The notes under the pieces were generated by a model. That model made no database searches. It had not been told where the DNA came from and saw only the letters and a program-made list of their open reading frames with translations. From Sphingobium_A sp965228065 (lineage in GTDB: Bacteria; Pseudomonadota; Alphaproteobacteria; Sphingomonadales; Sphingomonadaceae), in contig OZ245788.1 of assembly GCA_965228065.1 (NCBI GenBank), forward strand, positions 4,650,001-4,714,000: 64,000 bases of DNA, read 5' to 3'. Both the position numbers and the translations under genes were made by a program. Positions 17,998 through 26,120 of this stretch are shown here, in pieces. Numbering within the stretch: the stretch's first letter is position 1; each line of letters begins with the position of its first letter.

Positions 17998-18267
17998 GTG
18001 GGGTCTGAAGCTGACGAAATCGACGTGGCCGTGCGCGGCGTCCTTCACGATATTCTGGGCATCAGCCAGGAGCGGCTGGCGGGGTTTACCGATTCCACGC
18101 CGTTGTTCGGCGCATTGCCCGAACTCGATTCGATGGCGGTCGCGGGACTGCTCACCGAACTCGAAGATCGGCTTGGCATCGTGATCGACGATGACGAGGT
18201 CGATGGCGAGATGCTCGAAACCTTCGGCAACCTGTTGGCCTTCGCGCGCGCGAAGGCGCTGGGGTGA
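17998..18267 (+). CDS. Acyl carrier protein
   Basis: An 89-residue acidic helical carrier protein. The phosphopantetheine attachment site is the Ser in PELDSMAVAGLL, placed at the start of helix II as in all ACPs. It begins with GTG, 34 nt after the GNAT stop, and ends in a GTGA overlap with the next gene. It is not the fatty-acid synthase ACP by context. It should carry the unit activated by the neighbouring AMP-ligase. Confidence 0.9.
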   Translation: MGSEADEIDVAVRGVLHDILGISQERLAGFTDSTPLFGALPELDSMAVAGLLTELEDRLGIVIDDDEVDGEMLETFGNLLAFARAKALG

Positions 18268-18983
18268 GCGACGCTCCGACCGCCTGGCTGGCCTATGACT
18301 GGCGCGGCGGGCGGGAAAGGATCGCGACGATCGGGACCGACGGTCCCGCCATTCTCTTTCTTGCGCCGTTCTTCGAAGAAGCGAATCGAACCCGGCACTT
18401 CCTGATCGAAACGATGCGCGGGCTCGCGAATCGCGGCTTTCGGTGTTTCCTGCCCGATATGCCGGGCACGCTCGAAAGCCTCGCCCAACTCGACACGCTG
18501 GGTTGGGACGACTGGACCGGCGCGGCCGCGGCGGCGGCCGAAATGGCGGGTGCGACACATATCGTCTCGCTGCGCGGCGGCGCCCTGCTCGACCGCGGGC
18601 TGGATGCACAAAGCCGGTGGCGATTGGCCCCGGCGGACGGATCCGCGTTGTTGCGCGATCTCGTCCGGATCCGCCTGGCCGCCGATCGTGAGGACGGCAG
18701 CGCGTCCAGTGCCGCAGATGTCGAAGCCAGGGCATTGACCGAGCCATTCGACGTAGCGGGCTACCGCATCGCACCCGCTTTCGTCGCCGCACTCAAAGGC
18801 GCAACGCTGTCCGATGCCGGGACGCTGCGCACCGTGCGGCTTTCGACCGACGCACAAGCCGCCGATGCCAAGCTGATCGGACAACCGCTCTGGCGTCGCA
18901 GCGAACCGGAGCATGATCCGGCGCTTTCGGACTCCATCGTCGCGGATATTTCGGACTGGATCGCATCATGCGCCAATGGCTGA
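18264..18983 (+). CDS. XrtA-associated hydrolase 2 (alpha/beta-hydrolase-like, TIGR03101-type)
   Basis: A 239-residue alpha/beta-hydrolase-like protein of the exosortase-associated type 2 family. The strand-turn AILFLAPFFEEANRTRHF is the family's oxyanion-hole region. At the expected nucleophile elbow the sequence reads HIVSLRGGALLD, with Arg where a Ser, Cys or Asp nucleophile would sit, so catalysis by the usual mechanism is doubtful. A GTG start overlaps the ACP stop (GTGA). It probably acts with hydrolase 1, whose ATG at 18968 lies inside this gene's 3' end, as a thioesterase or editing partner. Confidence 0.85.
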   Translation: MSDAPTAWLAYDWRGGRERIATIGTDGPAILFLAPFFEEANRTRHFLIETMRGLANRGFRCFLPDMPGTLESLAQLDTLGWDDWTGAAAAAAEMAGATHIVSLRGGALLDRGLDAQSRWRLAPADGSALLRDLVRIRLAADREDGSASSAADVEARALTEPFDVAGYRIAPAFVAALKGATLSDAGTLRTVRLSTDAQAADAKLIGQPLWRRSEPEHDPALSDSIVADISDWIASCANG

Positions 18984-19765
18984 ACTTCGCCTGCGGTGCC
19001 GTACCGCTCGCCGCCGCATTCGATGATGCGCCGGGATCGTCTGGACTGCTGATCGTATCAGGCGGGAATGAAACGCTCAGCGGATCCCACGGCAACATGG
19101 CAAAGCTGGCAGCCCGCCTGGCCGCGGCCGGTCACCCGGTTTTCCGCTACGATCGACGCGGCATTGGCGATGCGGCGGGAGAGAATGGCGGCTTCGAGAC
19201 CGGCGGCGCCGATCTGGCCGCTTCGGTCTCCGCCTTCCGTGCGGCGGCACCGGGCATGACGCGGATCGTCGGCTTCGGCAATTGCGACGGCGCCAGCACG
19301 CTTGCGCTGTTCGGCACCGATCTCGCCATCGACGCGCTCGTGCTTGCCAATCCCTGGGTGATCGAAGCCGTCGGAGAATTGCCTCCAGCGGCTGCGATCA
19401 AGGCACGTTACCGCCAGAAATTGATGGATCCGAAAGAATGGCTGCGGCTGCTGCGGGGCGGCGTCGATATCGGCAAACTGTTCAGGGGGCTGCGCGCCGC
19501 ATCCGCCAAAGCGCCGACTGGGGGCTTGGCCGAGCGTATGCAGACCGCGATCGCAACAAGTCCCCTTCCCGTCCGCATCGTGCTCGCAAAGCGGGACGCC
19601 ACCGCGCTCGCCTTTGCCGACGCCTGGGGCGGGCGCATCGCGAAGCATGTCCAGGTGACGGAGATCGACAGCAATTCCCACAGCTTCGCCAAACCGGCGG
19701 ACGCCGACGCTCTGGTCGCCCTGTTGACCGAGGCGCTTACCGATACATCGAGACCGATCGCCTGA
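18968..19765 (+). CDS. XrtA-associated hydrolase 1 (alpha/beta-hydrolase, TIGR03100-type)
   Basis: A 265-residue alpha/beta-hydrolase. The nucleophile elbow is GFGNCDGAST, giving a Cys nucleophile as in dienelactone-hydrolase-like enzymes. An Asp (VLAKRDATAL) and a His (SNSHSFAKP) sit at the right places for a Cys-Asp-His triad. YDRRGIGDAAGENGG is the strand-4/helix region. It overlaps hydrolase 2 by 16 nt and is the last gene of the plus-strand biosynthetic block. A thioesterase acting on the ACP-bound product is a reasonable guess, not shown by sequence. Confidence 0.88.
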   Translation: MRQWLNFACGAVPLAAAFDDAPGSSGLLIVSGGNETLSGSHGNMAKLAARLAAAGHPVFRYDRRGIGDAAGENGGFETGGADLAASVSAFRAAAPGMTRIVGFGNCDGASTLALFGTDLAIDALVLANPWVIEAVGELPPAAAIKARYRQKLMDPKEWLRLLRGGVDIGKLFRGLRAASAKAPTGGLAERMQTAIATSPLPVRIVLAKRDATALAFADAWGGRIAKHVQVTEIDSNSHSFAKPADADALVALLTEALTDTSRPIA

Positions 19766-19798
19766 GCAGATCGTGATCGGCGCGATGGCGCTGCAGTC

Positions 19799-20224
19799 CT
19801 AGCTGATGGCTGGAAAGCAGGACATGGCGGTCAGCTGTTGCGGTACGGCCGGAATCAGCTTGCCGACAGCGCTGCGATACGGAAGGCTGATATCCACCCG
19901 ACGCATACCGGCCACCGAATTGCAGGTCTGGTTGACGCGAGGCGTGATGGTTGCCGCGGCCATCGATACGCCCCAATCATTGCCGCGTTGCCGCGCATAT
20001 CGCAGGATACCCGCATCGGTGGTGCATTCGGTCTGCCCCACCGCCATGCAGCGCGCCGTGTTGACCGCAACCTCCTGGATCGCCTGACGCGTCCATTCCA
20101 TCCGGCCCCCCTCGATCAGCAGCATGATGAAGGCCAGCAGCACGGGGGCAACAAGCGCGAACTCGATGGCGGTCGCGCCACGCACATCGGCGATCGCACC
20201 TTTGGAAGGGCGCACCCGGATCAT
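19799..20224 (-). CDS. TadE-like pseudopilin (third gene of Tad cassette)
   Basis: A 141-residue TadE/TadF-like protein. Residues 14-40 contain RGATAIEFALVAPVLLAFIM, a Glu-containing hydrophobic prepilin-type segment of the TadE family. The rest is periplasmic with several Cys (TECT, QTCN, MSCF). It is translated after the second TadE gene through an ATGA overlap. TadE-like minor pseudopilins help assemble Flp pili, but no Tad motor genes are nearby. Confidence 0.85.
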   Translation of the reverse strand: MIRVRPSKGAIADVRGATAIEFALVAPVLLAFIMLLIEGGRMEWTRQAIQEVAVNTARCMAVGQTECTTDAGILRYARQRGNDWGVSMAAATITPRVNQTCNSVAGMRRVDISLPYRSAVGKLIPAVPQQLTAMSCFPAIS

Positions 20225-20730
20225 TGCAATCGCACCGTGACCGAACGACCGATCGCGCCCCCTTCAAGCAGGCGATTGGGAACGACCGCGGGCGAATAGG
20301 AACGATTCGCCCCAACGGTCAGGTAAAATCCCGGTTTCGAACCGTTGGAACAAGTTCCGGCGCAGCTTGTCGTCACATAGGTCGACACACCGGTCACGCA
20401 GGCGCACTGACGTTCCGCCTTCCGAGCGCCGCACGACGACGCCCCGCCGTTGCAGACGATCTGGGCCTGAACGGTGCTGCCCGGCATCGAAGCCGCGACA
20501 TAGGCCGACAATGGTGCCGTATCGATCACATCCTGGTCGCGCATGTTGAATGCCAGGATGGATGCCTGTTGCACCGTGGCACCGAGCCGGCTGCCGGTGA
20601 GCAGATAGGCACCGAAATCCAGTGCAGGAACCAGCGAGAGGAAGATCAGCGTCGACCACAGCGCGAATTCGACCGCCGCCACACCGCGCCTGTCGCGAAC
20701 CAGGCCCATGATCGCCGAGATCCTCGTCAT
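20221..20730 (-). CDS. TadE-like pseudopilin with Cys-rich tail
   Basis: A 169-residue membrane-anchored TadE-like protein. The N-terminal hydrophobic segment RGVAAVEFALWSTLIFLSLV carries the conserved Glu. The C-terminal region holds eight Cys in pairs (VCNGG, SSCGA, CACV, SCAGTCSNG), suggesting disulfide-stabilised loops in the periplasm. ATGA overlaps at both ends couple it to the TadG-like gene upstream and the other TadE gene downstream. Confidence 0.85.
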   Translation of the reverse strand: MTRISAIMGLVRDRRGVAAVEFALWSTLIFLSLVPALDFGAYLLTGSRLGATVQQASILAFNMRDQDVIDTAPLSAYVAASMPGSTVQAQIVCNGGASSCGARKAERQCACVTGVSTYVTTSCAGTCSNGSKPGFYLTVGANRSYSPAVVPNRLLEGGAIGRSVTVRLQ

Positions 20731-22529
20731 TTGATCAACCGGATACTGGTGACCCCAGTGTTGCCGCCACCGGTGCTTTCACAATAAGTCGCAGCGGCGG
20801 GGCCACTGGCGATGGTGATCGTTTTCGCGACCACCATGAAACAACGGCCGGTCGCACTGACACCACCCGTCAGATCGAGATCCGAATTGGGCATATGGAG
20901 CATGCCACCGAACTGGTTCTGCGCCCCTCCCGCCAGGCGGGTCGCTGCACTGCTCGACGTTGCGAACAAAAGATCCTGGATGCCCCATTGCGATGTGGTG
21001 GGCGCGGTCAGGACCACATTCGTGTTTCCAGCCATGTTCAGCGTGCCGGCGAGAATGAACGACACGTTGCTGCCGGTGAGGCTCCCGCCGGTGTTGTTCG
21101 TGAAAGACCCGTTGATCGTGTAGGTGCCGGCCCCGAAGGTCGAACTGCCCTGCAGGGACAGGTTGCCGTTGATCAGGTGGTTTGCGGTCGCGCCGAAGGT
21201 TATGGTGCTGCCCCCGCTCGTGGTGATCGAACCGTTCGCGCTGAAGGTGCCGTTACCGAAAGCGAGGATGCTGCTGCCCGACAGGTTGATTGCCGTGCCC
21301 GCCCCGTTCCTGCCAATGGCGTAGTCACCCGCGCCGATCGTCATCGAACTGCCGCCACCATCAATGAGAATGGCGCCGTTGACGTCGAGATTGCCCGCAC
21401 CGATCTGCGCCTTCGAACCGCCGCTCAGTGTGATCTGGCCGAAATAATGACGGCCGGCACCGATGGTCATCGAGGTTCCGCCACCCAGAGTTATCGGAGC
21501 TTTGATCGAAACCGGTCCGTCGCCAATGATCAGTTTTCCGCCGCCGCCAACATTGACGCTGGCCGAAACAGTCACGGTCGACGAGCCCTCGATCTTCAGC
21601 GTCAGGCTCTGGGTGTTGAGGTTGCGGATATTATATGTGCCCGCAGGGAAGGTCCAAACGCCATCGACCAGCGTCGCACTCCGCCCCTGGAACGTCATCG
21701 TCGTTGGATAATAGCCGAGGGTGAGATCATCCCCGGTTGGAACCGACGGCACTTGTGGTGCGGTATATGTACCCAGCTTGGCTTGCGCCGCCGTGATCGC
21801 GGCGCTCCCCGCCATCGGATCCGGCGTCGAATTGGTCTGCGTCTTTTGCGTTCCGTTGATCGCACTGCCGGCCTGCACCGTGGCGCCGCCGCCGGATGTG
21901 ACCGTATCCGCGGTGATGCCGCTGCCGCCCGTCACGGTCGTCGTGCCCGAAGCGCTGGTCGCCTTGGCGGTGATGAACGCCCCGCCGGAAACCGCGATCG
22001 CCGCATTCGAGTTAACGCCGCAATTCGGTGCCGTGATGCGCGTTCCGCCCGAGAGCCGGATTCCGGTTCCATTCGGCAAGAGGGCAATGAAACAGGCCGG
22101 CGTCGTGCTCGCACTCAGCGGTGCCACCGCTTCCGACGAGACGGTATAGCTCAGATCTCTCGACAATATCCTGGAGAAATACAGCGGGATAACCCGGCGC
22201 ACGACGACGCGGACGGCCGCGCCGACATCTGCGCTGTAATTGCTGACCTGCGTCACGGTTACTCGCGACGTCGCGATGCCGTTCGCATTGGCCACGCTGT
22301 TCGCGGTGGGCGTCAGGATCGCATCCTGCTTGTTCTGCGAATATGCCACCGCGGCAGCCAGCGCCGCGCTATCGGCGACCGCCTGGGTGGTTACCTTGGC
22401 CTGATATCCCTGCCCGAGTTCGATCGAGAGCGCCGCGATCCCGATGATCGAGACCAGCGACAGCACGCCGATGACGGAAACTCCGCCGGTCTTGTCGTGC
22501 AGGAATGGTTTGAAAACTGGGTTTGACAC
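20727..22529 (-). CDS. TadG-like protein with long repetitive beta-rich tail
   Basis: A 600-residue protein. Residues 10-60 are a TadG-like N-terminal membrane region (GVSVIGVLSLVSIIGIAALS, then AALAAAVAYSQN). From about residue 150 it is Gly/Ser/Thr/Asn-rich with recurrent units such as GGSSMTIGAGDYAIG, GGTSMTIGAGRHYFG and SGGSTITFGATANH, consistent with a beta-solenoid exposed at the surface. Few TadG proteins carry such a long tail. The start is GTG at 22529 with a weak ribosome-binding site. It heads a three-gene operon with two TadE-like genes. An adhesin-like role is inference. Confidence 0.8.
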   Translation of the reverse strand: MSNPVFKPFLHDKTGGVSVIGVLSLVSIIGIAALSIELGQGYQAKVTTQAVADSAALAAAVAYSQNKQDAILTPTANSVANANGIATSRVTVTQVSNYSADVGAAVRVVVRRVIPLYFSRILSRDLSYTVSSEAVAPLSASTTPACFIALLPNGTGIRLSGGTRITAPNCGVNSNAAIAVSGGAFITAKATSASGTTTVTGGSGITADTVTSGGGATVQAGSAINGTQKTQTNSTPDPMAGSAAITAAQAKLGTYTAPQVPSVPTGDDLTLGYYPTTMTFQGRSATLVDGVWTFPAGTYNIRNLNTQSLTLKIEGSSTVTVSASVNVGGGGKLIIGDGPVSIKAPITLGGGTSMTIGAGRHYFGQITLSGGSKAQIGAGNLDVNGAILIDGGGSSMTIGAGDYAIGRNGAGTAINLSGSSILAFGNGTFSANGSITTSGGSTITFGATANHLINGNLSLQGSSTFGAGTYTINGSFTNNTGGSLTGSNVSFILAGTLNMAGNTNVVLTAPTTSQWGIQDLLFATSSSAATRLAGGAQNQFGGMLHMPNSDLDLTGGVSATGRCFMVVAKTITIASGPAAATYCESTGGGNTGVTSIRLIK

Positions 22530-22662
22530 CCGGAATTCATAGCTGCGAAAAAGTTAACAAAGATTTGTGCAATGCACCATTTTTGAGCCAATATGATGGC
22601 TGGAAACAATTCGTTACCGTCACATAGCGCGCCAACGGCGCATATATGAGTGCATTTGAGAA

Positions 22663-22676
22663 AGCCGGTACCGGCT
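22663..22676 (-). terminator. Possible terminator hairpin downstream of trxB
   Basis: A perfect palindrome (agccggtaccggct) followed on the minus strand by ttctc lies just beyond the trxB stop, with a second small stem-loop (gaaagagcgctttc) immediately before it. The T-tract is poor, so this is only a candidate. Confidence 0.35.
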
Positions 22677-22721
22677 CAAGAAAGCGCTCTTTCGCGCCTC
22701 CTCAAACCGGCTCTCAGCACA

Positions 22722-23681
22722 TTACGCGACTTCAAGTTCGAAATCGGCCTCCGCCAGGAACTTCTCGGCATCGAGCGCCGCCATGCACCCCATGCCGGCT
22801 GCCGTAACGGCCTGGCGATAGATCTTGTCGGTAACGTCACCCGCGGCGAAAACGCCGGGAACGGCGGTGCGGCTGGTGCCCTTCTCGACCACCAGATAGC
22901 CCTCGTCGAGCTCCAGCTTGCCCTGGAACAACTCGGTCGCCGGCTTGTGGCCGATCGCGACGAACGCGCCATCGGTTGCGATATGGCTGGTCTCGCCGGT
23001 CACGGTGTCGATCAGATCGACGCCCACCAGCCCCTCCGGATTGCCGCCGCCGACAAAGCGCTCGACGCCCTTGTTCCACAGGATCTTGATGTTGGGGTGC
23101 GCGAACAGGCGCTGCTGGAGGATCTTTTCGGCGCGCAGGCTGTCACGGCGATGGATCAGGGTGACGTCGTGGCTGTGGTTGGTGAGGTACAATGCCTCCT
23201 CCACCGCGGTGTTGCCGCCGCCGATCACCACAACCTTCTTGCCGCGATAGAAGAAGCCGTCGCAGGTCGCGCAGGCCGAAACGCCTTTACCCTGCAACAG
23301 ATGCTCGCTCTCCAGCCCCAGCCATTTCGCCTGCGCACCGGTCGCGATCACCAGCGTGTCGGCGATGTAGATCTTGCCGCCATCCCCGATGAGCCGGAAT
23401 GGGCGCTCGGACAGGTCGACATCGACGATCTGGTCATAGACGAACTGCGTGCCGACATGCTCTGCCTGCGCCTGCATTTCCTCCATCAGCCATGGCCCCT
23501 GGATGACCTCGCGAAAGCCGGGATAATTCTCGACGTCCGTGGTGATCGTCAGCTGACCGCCGGGCTGCATGCCCTGGACGACGATCGGCGAAAGACCGGC
23601 GCGCGCGCCGTAGATCGCGGCGGAAAGTCCGGCAGGCCCGGAACCGAGGATCAGCATGCGGGTGGAATGGGTAGCGGTCAT
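22722..23681 (-). CDS. trxB: Thioredoxin-disulfide reductase
   Basis: A 319-residue FAD/NADPH flavoprotein that reduces thioredoxin. The FAD motif is MLILGSGPAGLSAAIYGARA, the redox-active pair is Cys137-Cys140 (CATC in GVSACATCDGFFYRG) and the NADPH-binding segment is VVVIGGGNTAVEEALYL. The FAD region near the end reads GVFAAGDVTDKIYRQ. The ATG at 23681 is chosen because upstream residues in the open frame are not family-like. A long perfect inverted repeat lies 45-102 nt upstream of the start. Confidence 0.97.
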   Translation of the reverse strand: MTATHSTRMLILGSGPAGLSAAIYGARAGLSPIVVQGMQPGGQLTITTDVENYPGFREVIQGPWLMEEMQAQAEHVGTQFVYDQIVDVDLSERPFRLIGDGGKIYIADTLVIATGAQAKWLGLESEHLLQGKGVSACATCDGFFYRGKKVVVIGGGNTAVEEALYLTNHSHDVTLIHRRDSLRAEKILQQRLFAHPNIKILWNKGVERFVGGGNPEGLVGVDLIDTVTGETSHIATDGAFVAIGHKPATELFQGKLELDEGYLVVEKGTSRTAVPGVFAAGDVTDKIYRQAVTAAGMGCMAALDAEKFLAEADFELEVA

Positions 23682-23725
23682 GTCTTCAGAGAATCCCCGA
23701 TTGAATGACTTCGGAGATAGGGATT

Positions 23726-23783
23726 CGGCGGCTGACTCGCAATAAGCCCTCCACATAGCGAGCTTATTGCGAGTCAGCCGCCG
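23726..23783. repeat. 22-bp perfect inverted repeat upstream of trxB
   Basis: Arms at 23726-23747 and 23762-23783 are exact reverse complements (22 of 22) around a 14-nt loop. It lies between the 3' end of the TonB receptor gene and the trxB start, both on the minus strand. There is no T-tract on either side. The arms contain gcttattgcgagtc, which faintly resembles a Fur half-site. It could be a terminator, a regulatory hairpin in the trxB leader or a protein-binding palindrome. Confidence 0.85.
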
Positions 23784-23819
23784 TTCGGCACCGCCGGTAT
23801 CAGCCCGGCGTTCTCGCGA

Positions 23820-25886
23820 TCAGAATTTGATGCTGGCGCCGACGCGGATGTCCCGGCCCGCCAGCGGCGCATAATCGGCCAGGAACGAACTGTGGCGGCG
23901 CGCCTCGACGTCGAAGATGTTGTTGGCAGCCAGGCGGAGCGACAGGAAACCGTCCGGCCCCTTCGGGCGCCATTCGATACGCGCATTGGTCATGGTATAG
24001 CCCGGGGTCACCGTCTCGAACGCGGCGATACGATCCTGCTTGGCGACACGCTCCACCTCGACGCGACCGATGATCGGATCGGACTGGTATTCCAGTCCGC
24101 CGAGCACGCGGAAGGGCGGAATAAACGGTGCCGGTCCCTGCCCGTCGATCTTGACGCGGACATAATCCATCACCGCATCGCCGACGATCTTGCCGCTACC
24201 CAGCTGCGCCAGAGTGACGTTGGCCTCTGCCTCGAACCCGTATTGACGAGCGCCTGCCGAAGCGAAGGCATAGACCGGCAGGTCATCCTCCCGATCGCCC
24301 GACGGGGACTGGTAGATGAAGTTCGAGAAATCATTGTAATAGGCCGATATCTCGATATTCGCGCCGCCGAAACGGGCGCGGATCAAGCCTTCGACACCGT
24401 TGCTCTTCTCCTTGCCGAAGCTGGGATCGCCAACTTCGAAGGCCTGGGTGGCAAGGTGCGGGCCATTGGCGAACAGCTCCTCAGCCGTCGGCGCACGTTC
24501 GCTGTGCGTCAGATTGAAACCCAGACGGACGCCATCGACGATTTCGTAGAGCCCCCCCACAGACGCCGTGAAGGTGCTGAAGCTACGCTCGGCCTCGGCC
24601 GTGCCGAGCTGGGCGCTCGCCTTCGCTAGGACGCTGCTATGCTCATACCGCCCGCCGACTTCGGCACGGAACCGGCCGAAATCGAAATTCTGCACCGTGA
24701 ACACGCCATATTGCTCGGTGCTGGTCGGCGGCAGGAAAGCTTCCTCGCCGACCACGCGGAAATCGCGGGTCAGGACTTGCGCACCGAATGCGCCGCTCCA
24801 CGCGCCCTGGCGCCGCTGCGAGAATTCCAGCCGCCCTTCGGTGCCCTTATTGTAGAAGCTCGTGGCGATATCGCCGGTGTCCTCGATCTCGAAATGGCGA
24901 TAATCGCCATGGCCCGCGCGCAGGCGGATCGCATCGAGAAAGCCCGAGGCCGGCGTGATCTCGGCGCGCAGATCGAAACGATACTGGCGGACGTCGAGCG
25001 TCGGGGCTTCCGCTTCGATCGCGGGGTCGAGCGAGAAGCGGATCGGGACGCCATAACGATTGTCGAGGCGCGATGCTGAGATGCCGATATTCCCGCCGGT
25101 GCCGATATAGGCGAGGCCAACTGCAGCTTCGGTGGATTTGGTCGCAGTGTTGGGCAGTCGGCCCTTCAGATCGGCTAGTTCGCGGATCTCCGCGTCCGGC
25201 GAGGCGGCAGCCGTTTCGCGCAGCGCGCGACTGAGGAGGTAACCGCCCGTACGCAGATCGTCGGATTTCGACCAGCTGCCATCGAAATGCGCGACAAAAC
25301 CGCCGCCCAATGGCACGTCGGCGGCCCCGGCCGCGCGGCGTTCTTCGGCCGCGCTGGCATAATCCGCATCCACATGAATATGGACGGCCTCATCCGGAAT
25401 GCGACGCGGAATGCGGTTATCGACGACGCTCACCACACCGCCGATCGCCGAAGAGCCGTAGAGCAACGCCGAAGGACCGCGCAGCACTTCGATCCGCTCG
25501 GCCGTCAGGGGGTTGATCGCGACCGCGTGGTCGACCGACGACGAGGATGCGTCGAAACTGCCGATGCCGTCGATGAGCACGCGGATGCGGTCTGCCTGGA
25601 GTCCGCGCAGGATCGGGCGCGAGGCCGCCGGGCCGAACGAGGTTGCGGTGACGCCGGGCAGTTTTGCCAGCGTTTCGCCCAGGCTCGATGCACGCGAAGC
25701 GGCCAGATCGCTGCCCGACAGAACGGAGGTGCCGGAGAGCAGGTCATCGCGATTGCGCTGAAGCGCCGTGATCACGATCTCCGGGTCGTCGGCATGATCG
25801 CCATGCTGCTTGTTATCGTCCGCCGCATGCGCGGAAACCGATGTGGTGGCGAGAAGGATGGCGATGACGGAAAATGAGGTTTTCAT
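23820..25886 (-). CDS. TonB-dependent receptor, ZnuD-like (probable zinc uptake)
   Basis: A 688-residue outer-membrane transporter. The signal peptide covers residues 1-21 (SVIAILLATTSVSAHA). A His/Asp-rich segment, DDNKQHGDHADDPEI, follows directly and resembles the His-rich N-termini of zinc receptors. The plug has LPGVTATSFGPAASRPILRG and VEVLRGPSALLYGSSAIGG, and the barrel ends VGASIKF with a terminal Phe. The protein resembles ZnuD. The ribosome-binding site aggag precedes the ATG. A palindrome overlapping a TTGACA element upstream suggests repression, perhaps by a zinc regulator (inference). Confidence 0.87.
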   Translation of the reverse strand: MKTSFSVIAILLATTSVSAHAADDNKQHGDHADDPEIVITALQRNRDDLLSGTSVLSGSDLAASRASSLGETLAKLPGVTATSFGPAASRPILRGLQADRIRVLIDGIGSFDASSSSVDHAVAINPLTAERIEVLRGPSALLYGSSAIGGVVSVVDNRIPRRIPDEAVHIHVDADYASAAEERRAAGAADVPLGGGFVAHFDGSWSKSDDLRTGGYLLSRALRETAAASPDAEIRELADLKGRLPNTATKSTEAAVGLAYIGTGGNIGISASRLDNRYGVPIRFSLDPAIEAEAPTLDVRQYRFDLRAEITPASGFLDAIRLRAGHGDYRHFEIEDTGDIATSFYNKGTEGRLEFSQRRQGAWSGAFGAQVLTRDFRVVGEEAFLPPTSTEQYGVFTVQNFDFGRFRAEVGGRYEHSSVLAKASAQLGTAEAERSFSTFTASVGGLYEIVDGVRLGFNLTHSERAPTAEELFANGPHLATQAFEVGDPSFGKEKSNGVEGLIRARFGGANIEISAYYNDFSNFIYQSPSGDREDDLPVYAFASAGARQYGFEAEANVTLAQLGSGKIVGDAVMDYVRVKIDGQGPAPFIPPFRVLGGLEYQSDPIIGRVEVERVAKQDRIAAFETVTPGYTMTNARIEWRPKGPDGFLSLRLAANNIFDVEARRHSSFLADYAPLAGRDIRVGASIKF

Positions 25887-25918
25887 GACGTCTCCTGCGG
25901 AGTCGCGCCCTACTAATG

Positions 25919-25937
25919 TGACTATATATCATGTCAA
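25919..25937 (-). promoter_or_regulatory. Palindromic operator over a TTGACA promoter element
   Basis: Positions 25919-25936 form an imperfect palindrome whose outer arms are tgac/gtca around an AT-rich core (tatatatcat). On the minus strand TTGACA occupies 25932-25937, so binding here would block a promoter for the ZnuD-like receptor, 33-50 nt from its start codon. The regulator is not identified. Confidence 0.5.
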
Positions 25938-26120
25938 TCACAAAGAACGCATGACTTGAGGCGTTTCGGCCAAATGGCGTCAGGGATCGACGAACGGTTC
26001 CAATTGTGCGGTGCAGTGTTCAGCAGGAGCGGCGGCGAACGAATAACCGCCGACATCAGAGAGCTTGTGAGCCCTTGAACACGTTCTTTCCCGTCACTGG
26101 AGCGGCATTGGAATTTCGAG

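Noticed and set aside
20895..22526. 543-codon open frame on the plus strand opposite the TadG-like gene
   Set aside because: A shadow of the repetitive minus-strand gene. The minus frame has a TadG N-terminus and overlaps its TadE neighbours properly.
23726..23783. Inverted repeat as the two ends of a small transposable element
   Set aside because: Only 14 nt separate the arms, and no flanking target duplication is seen.
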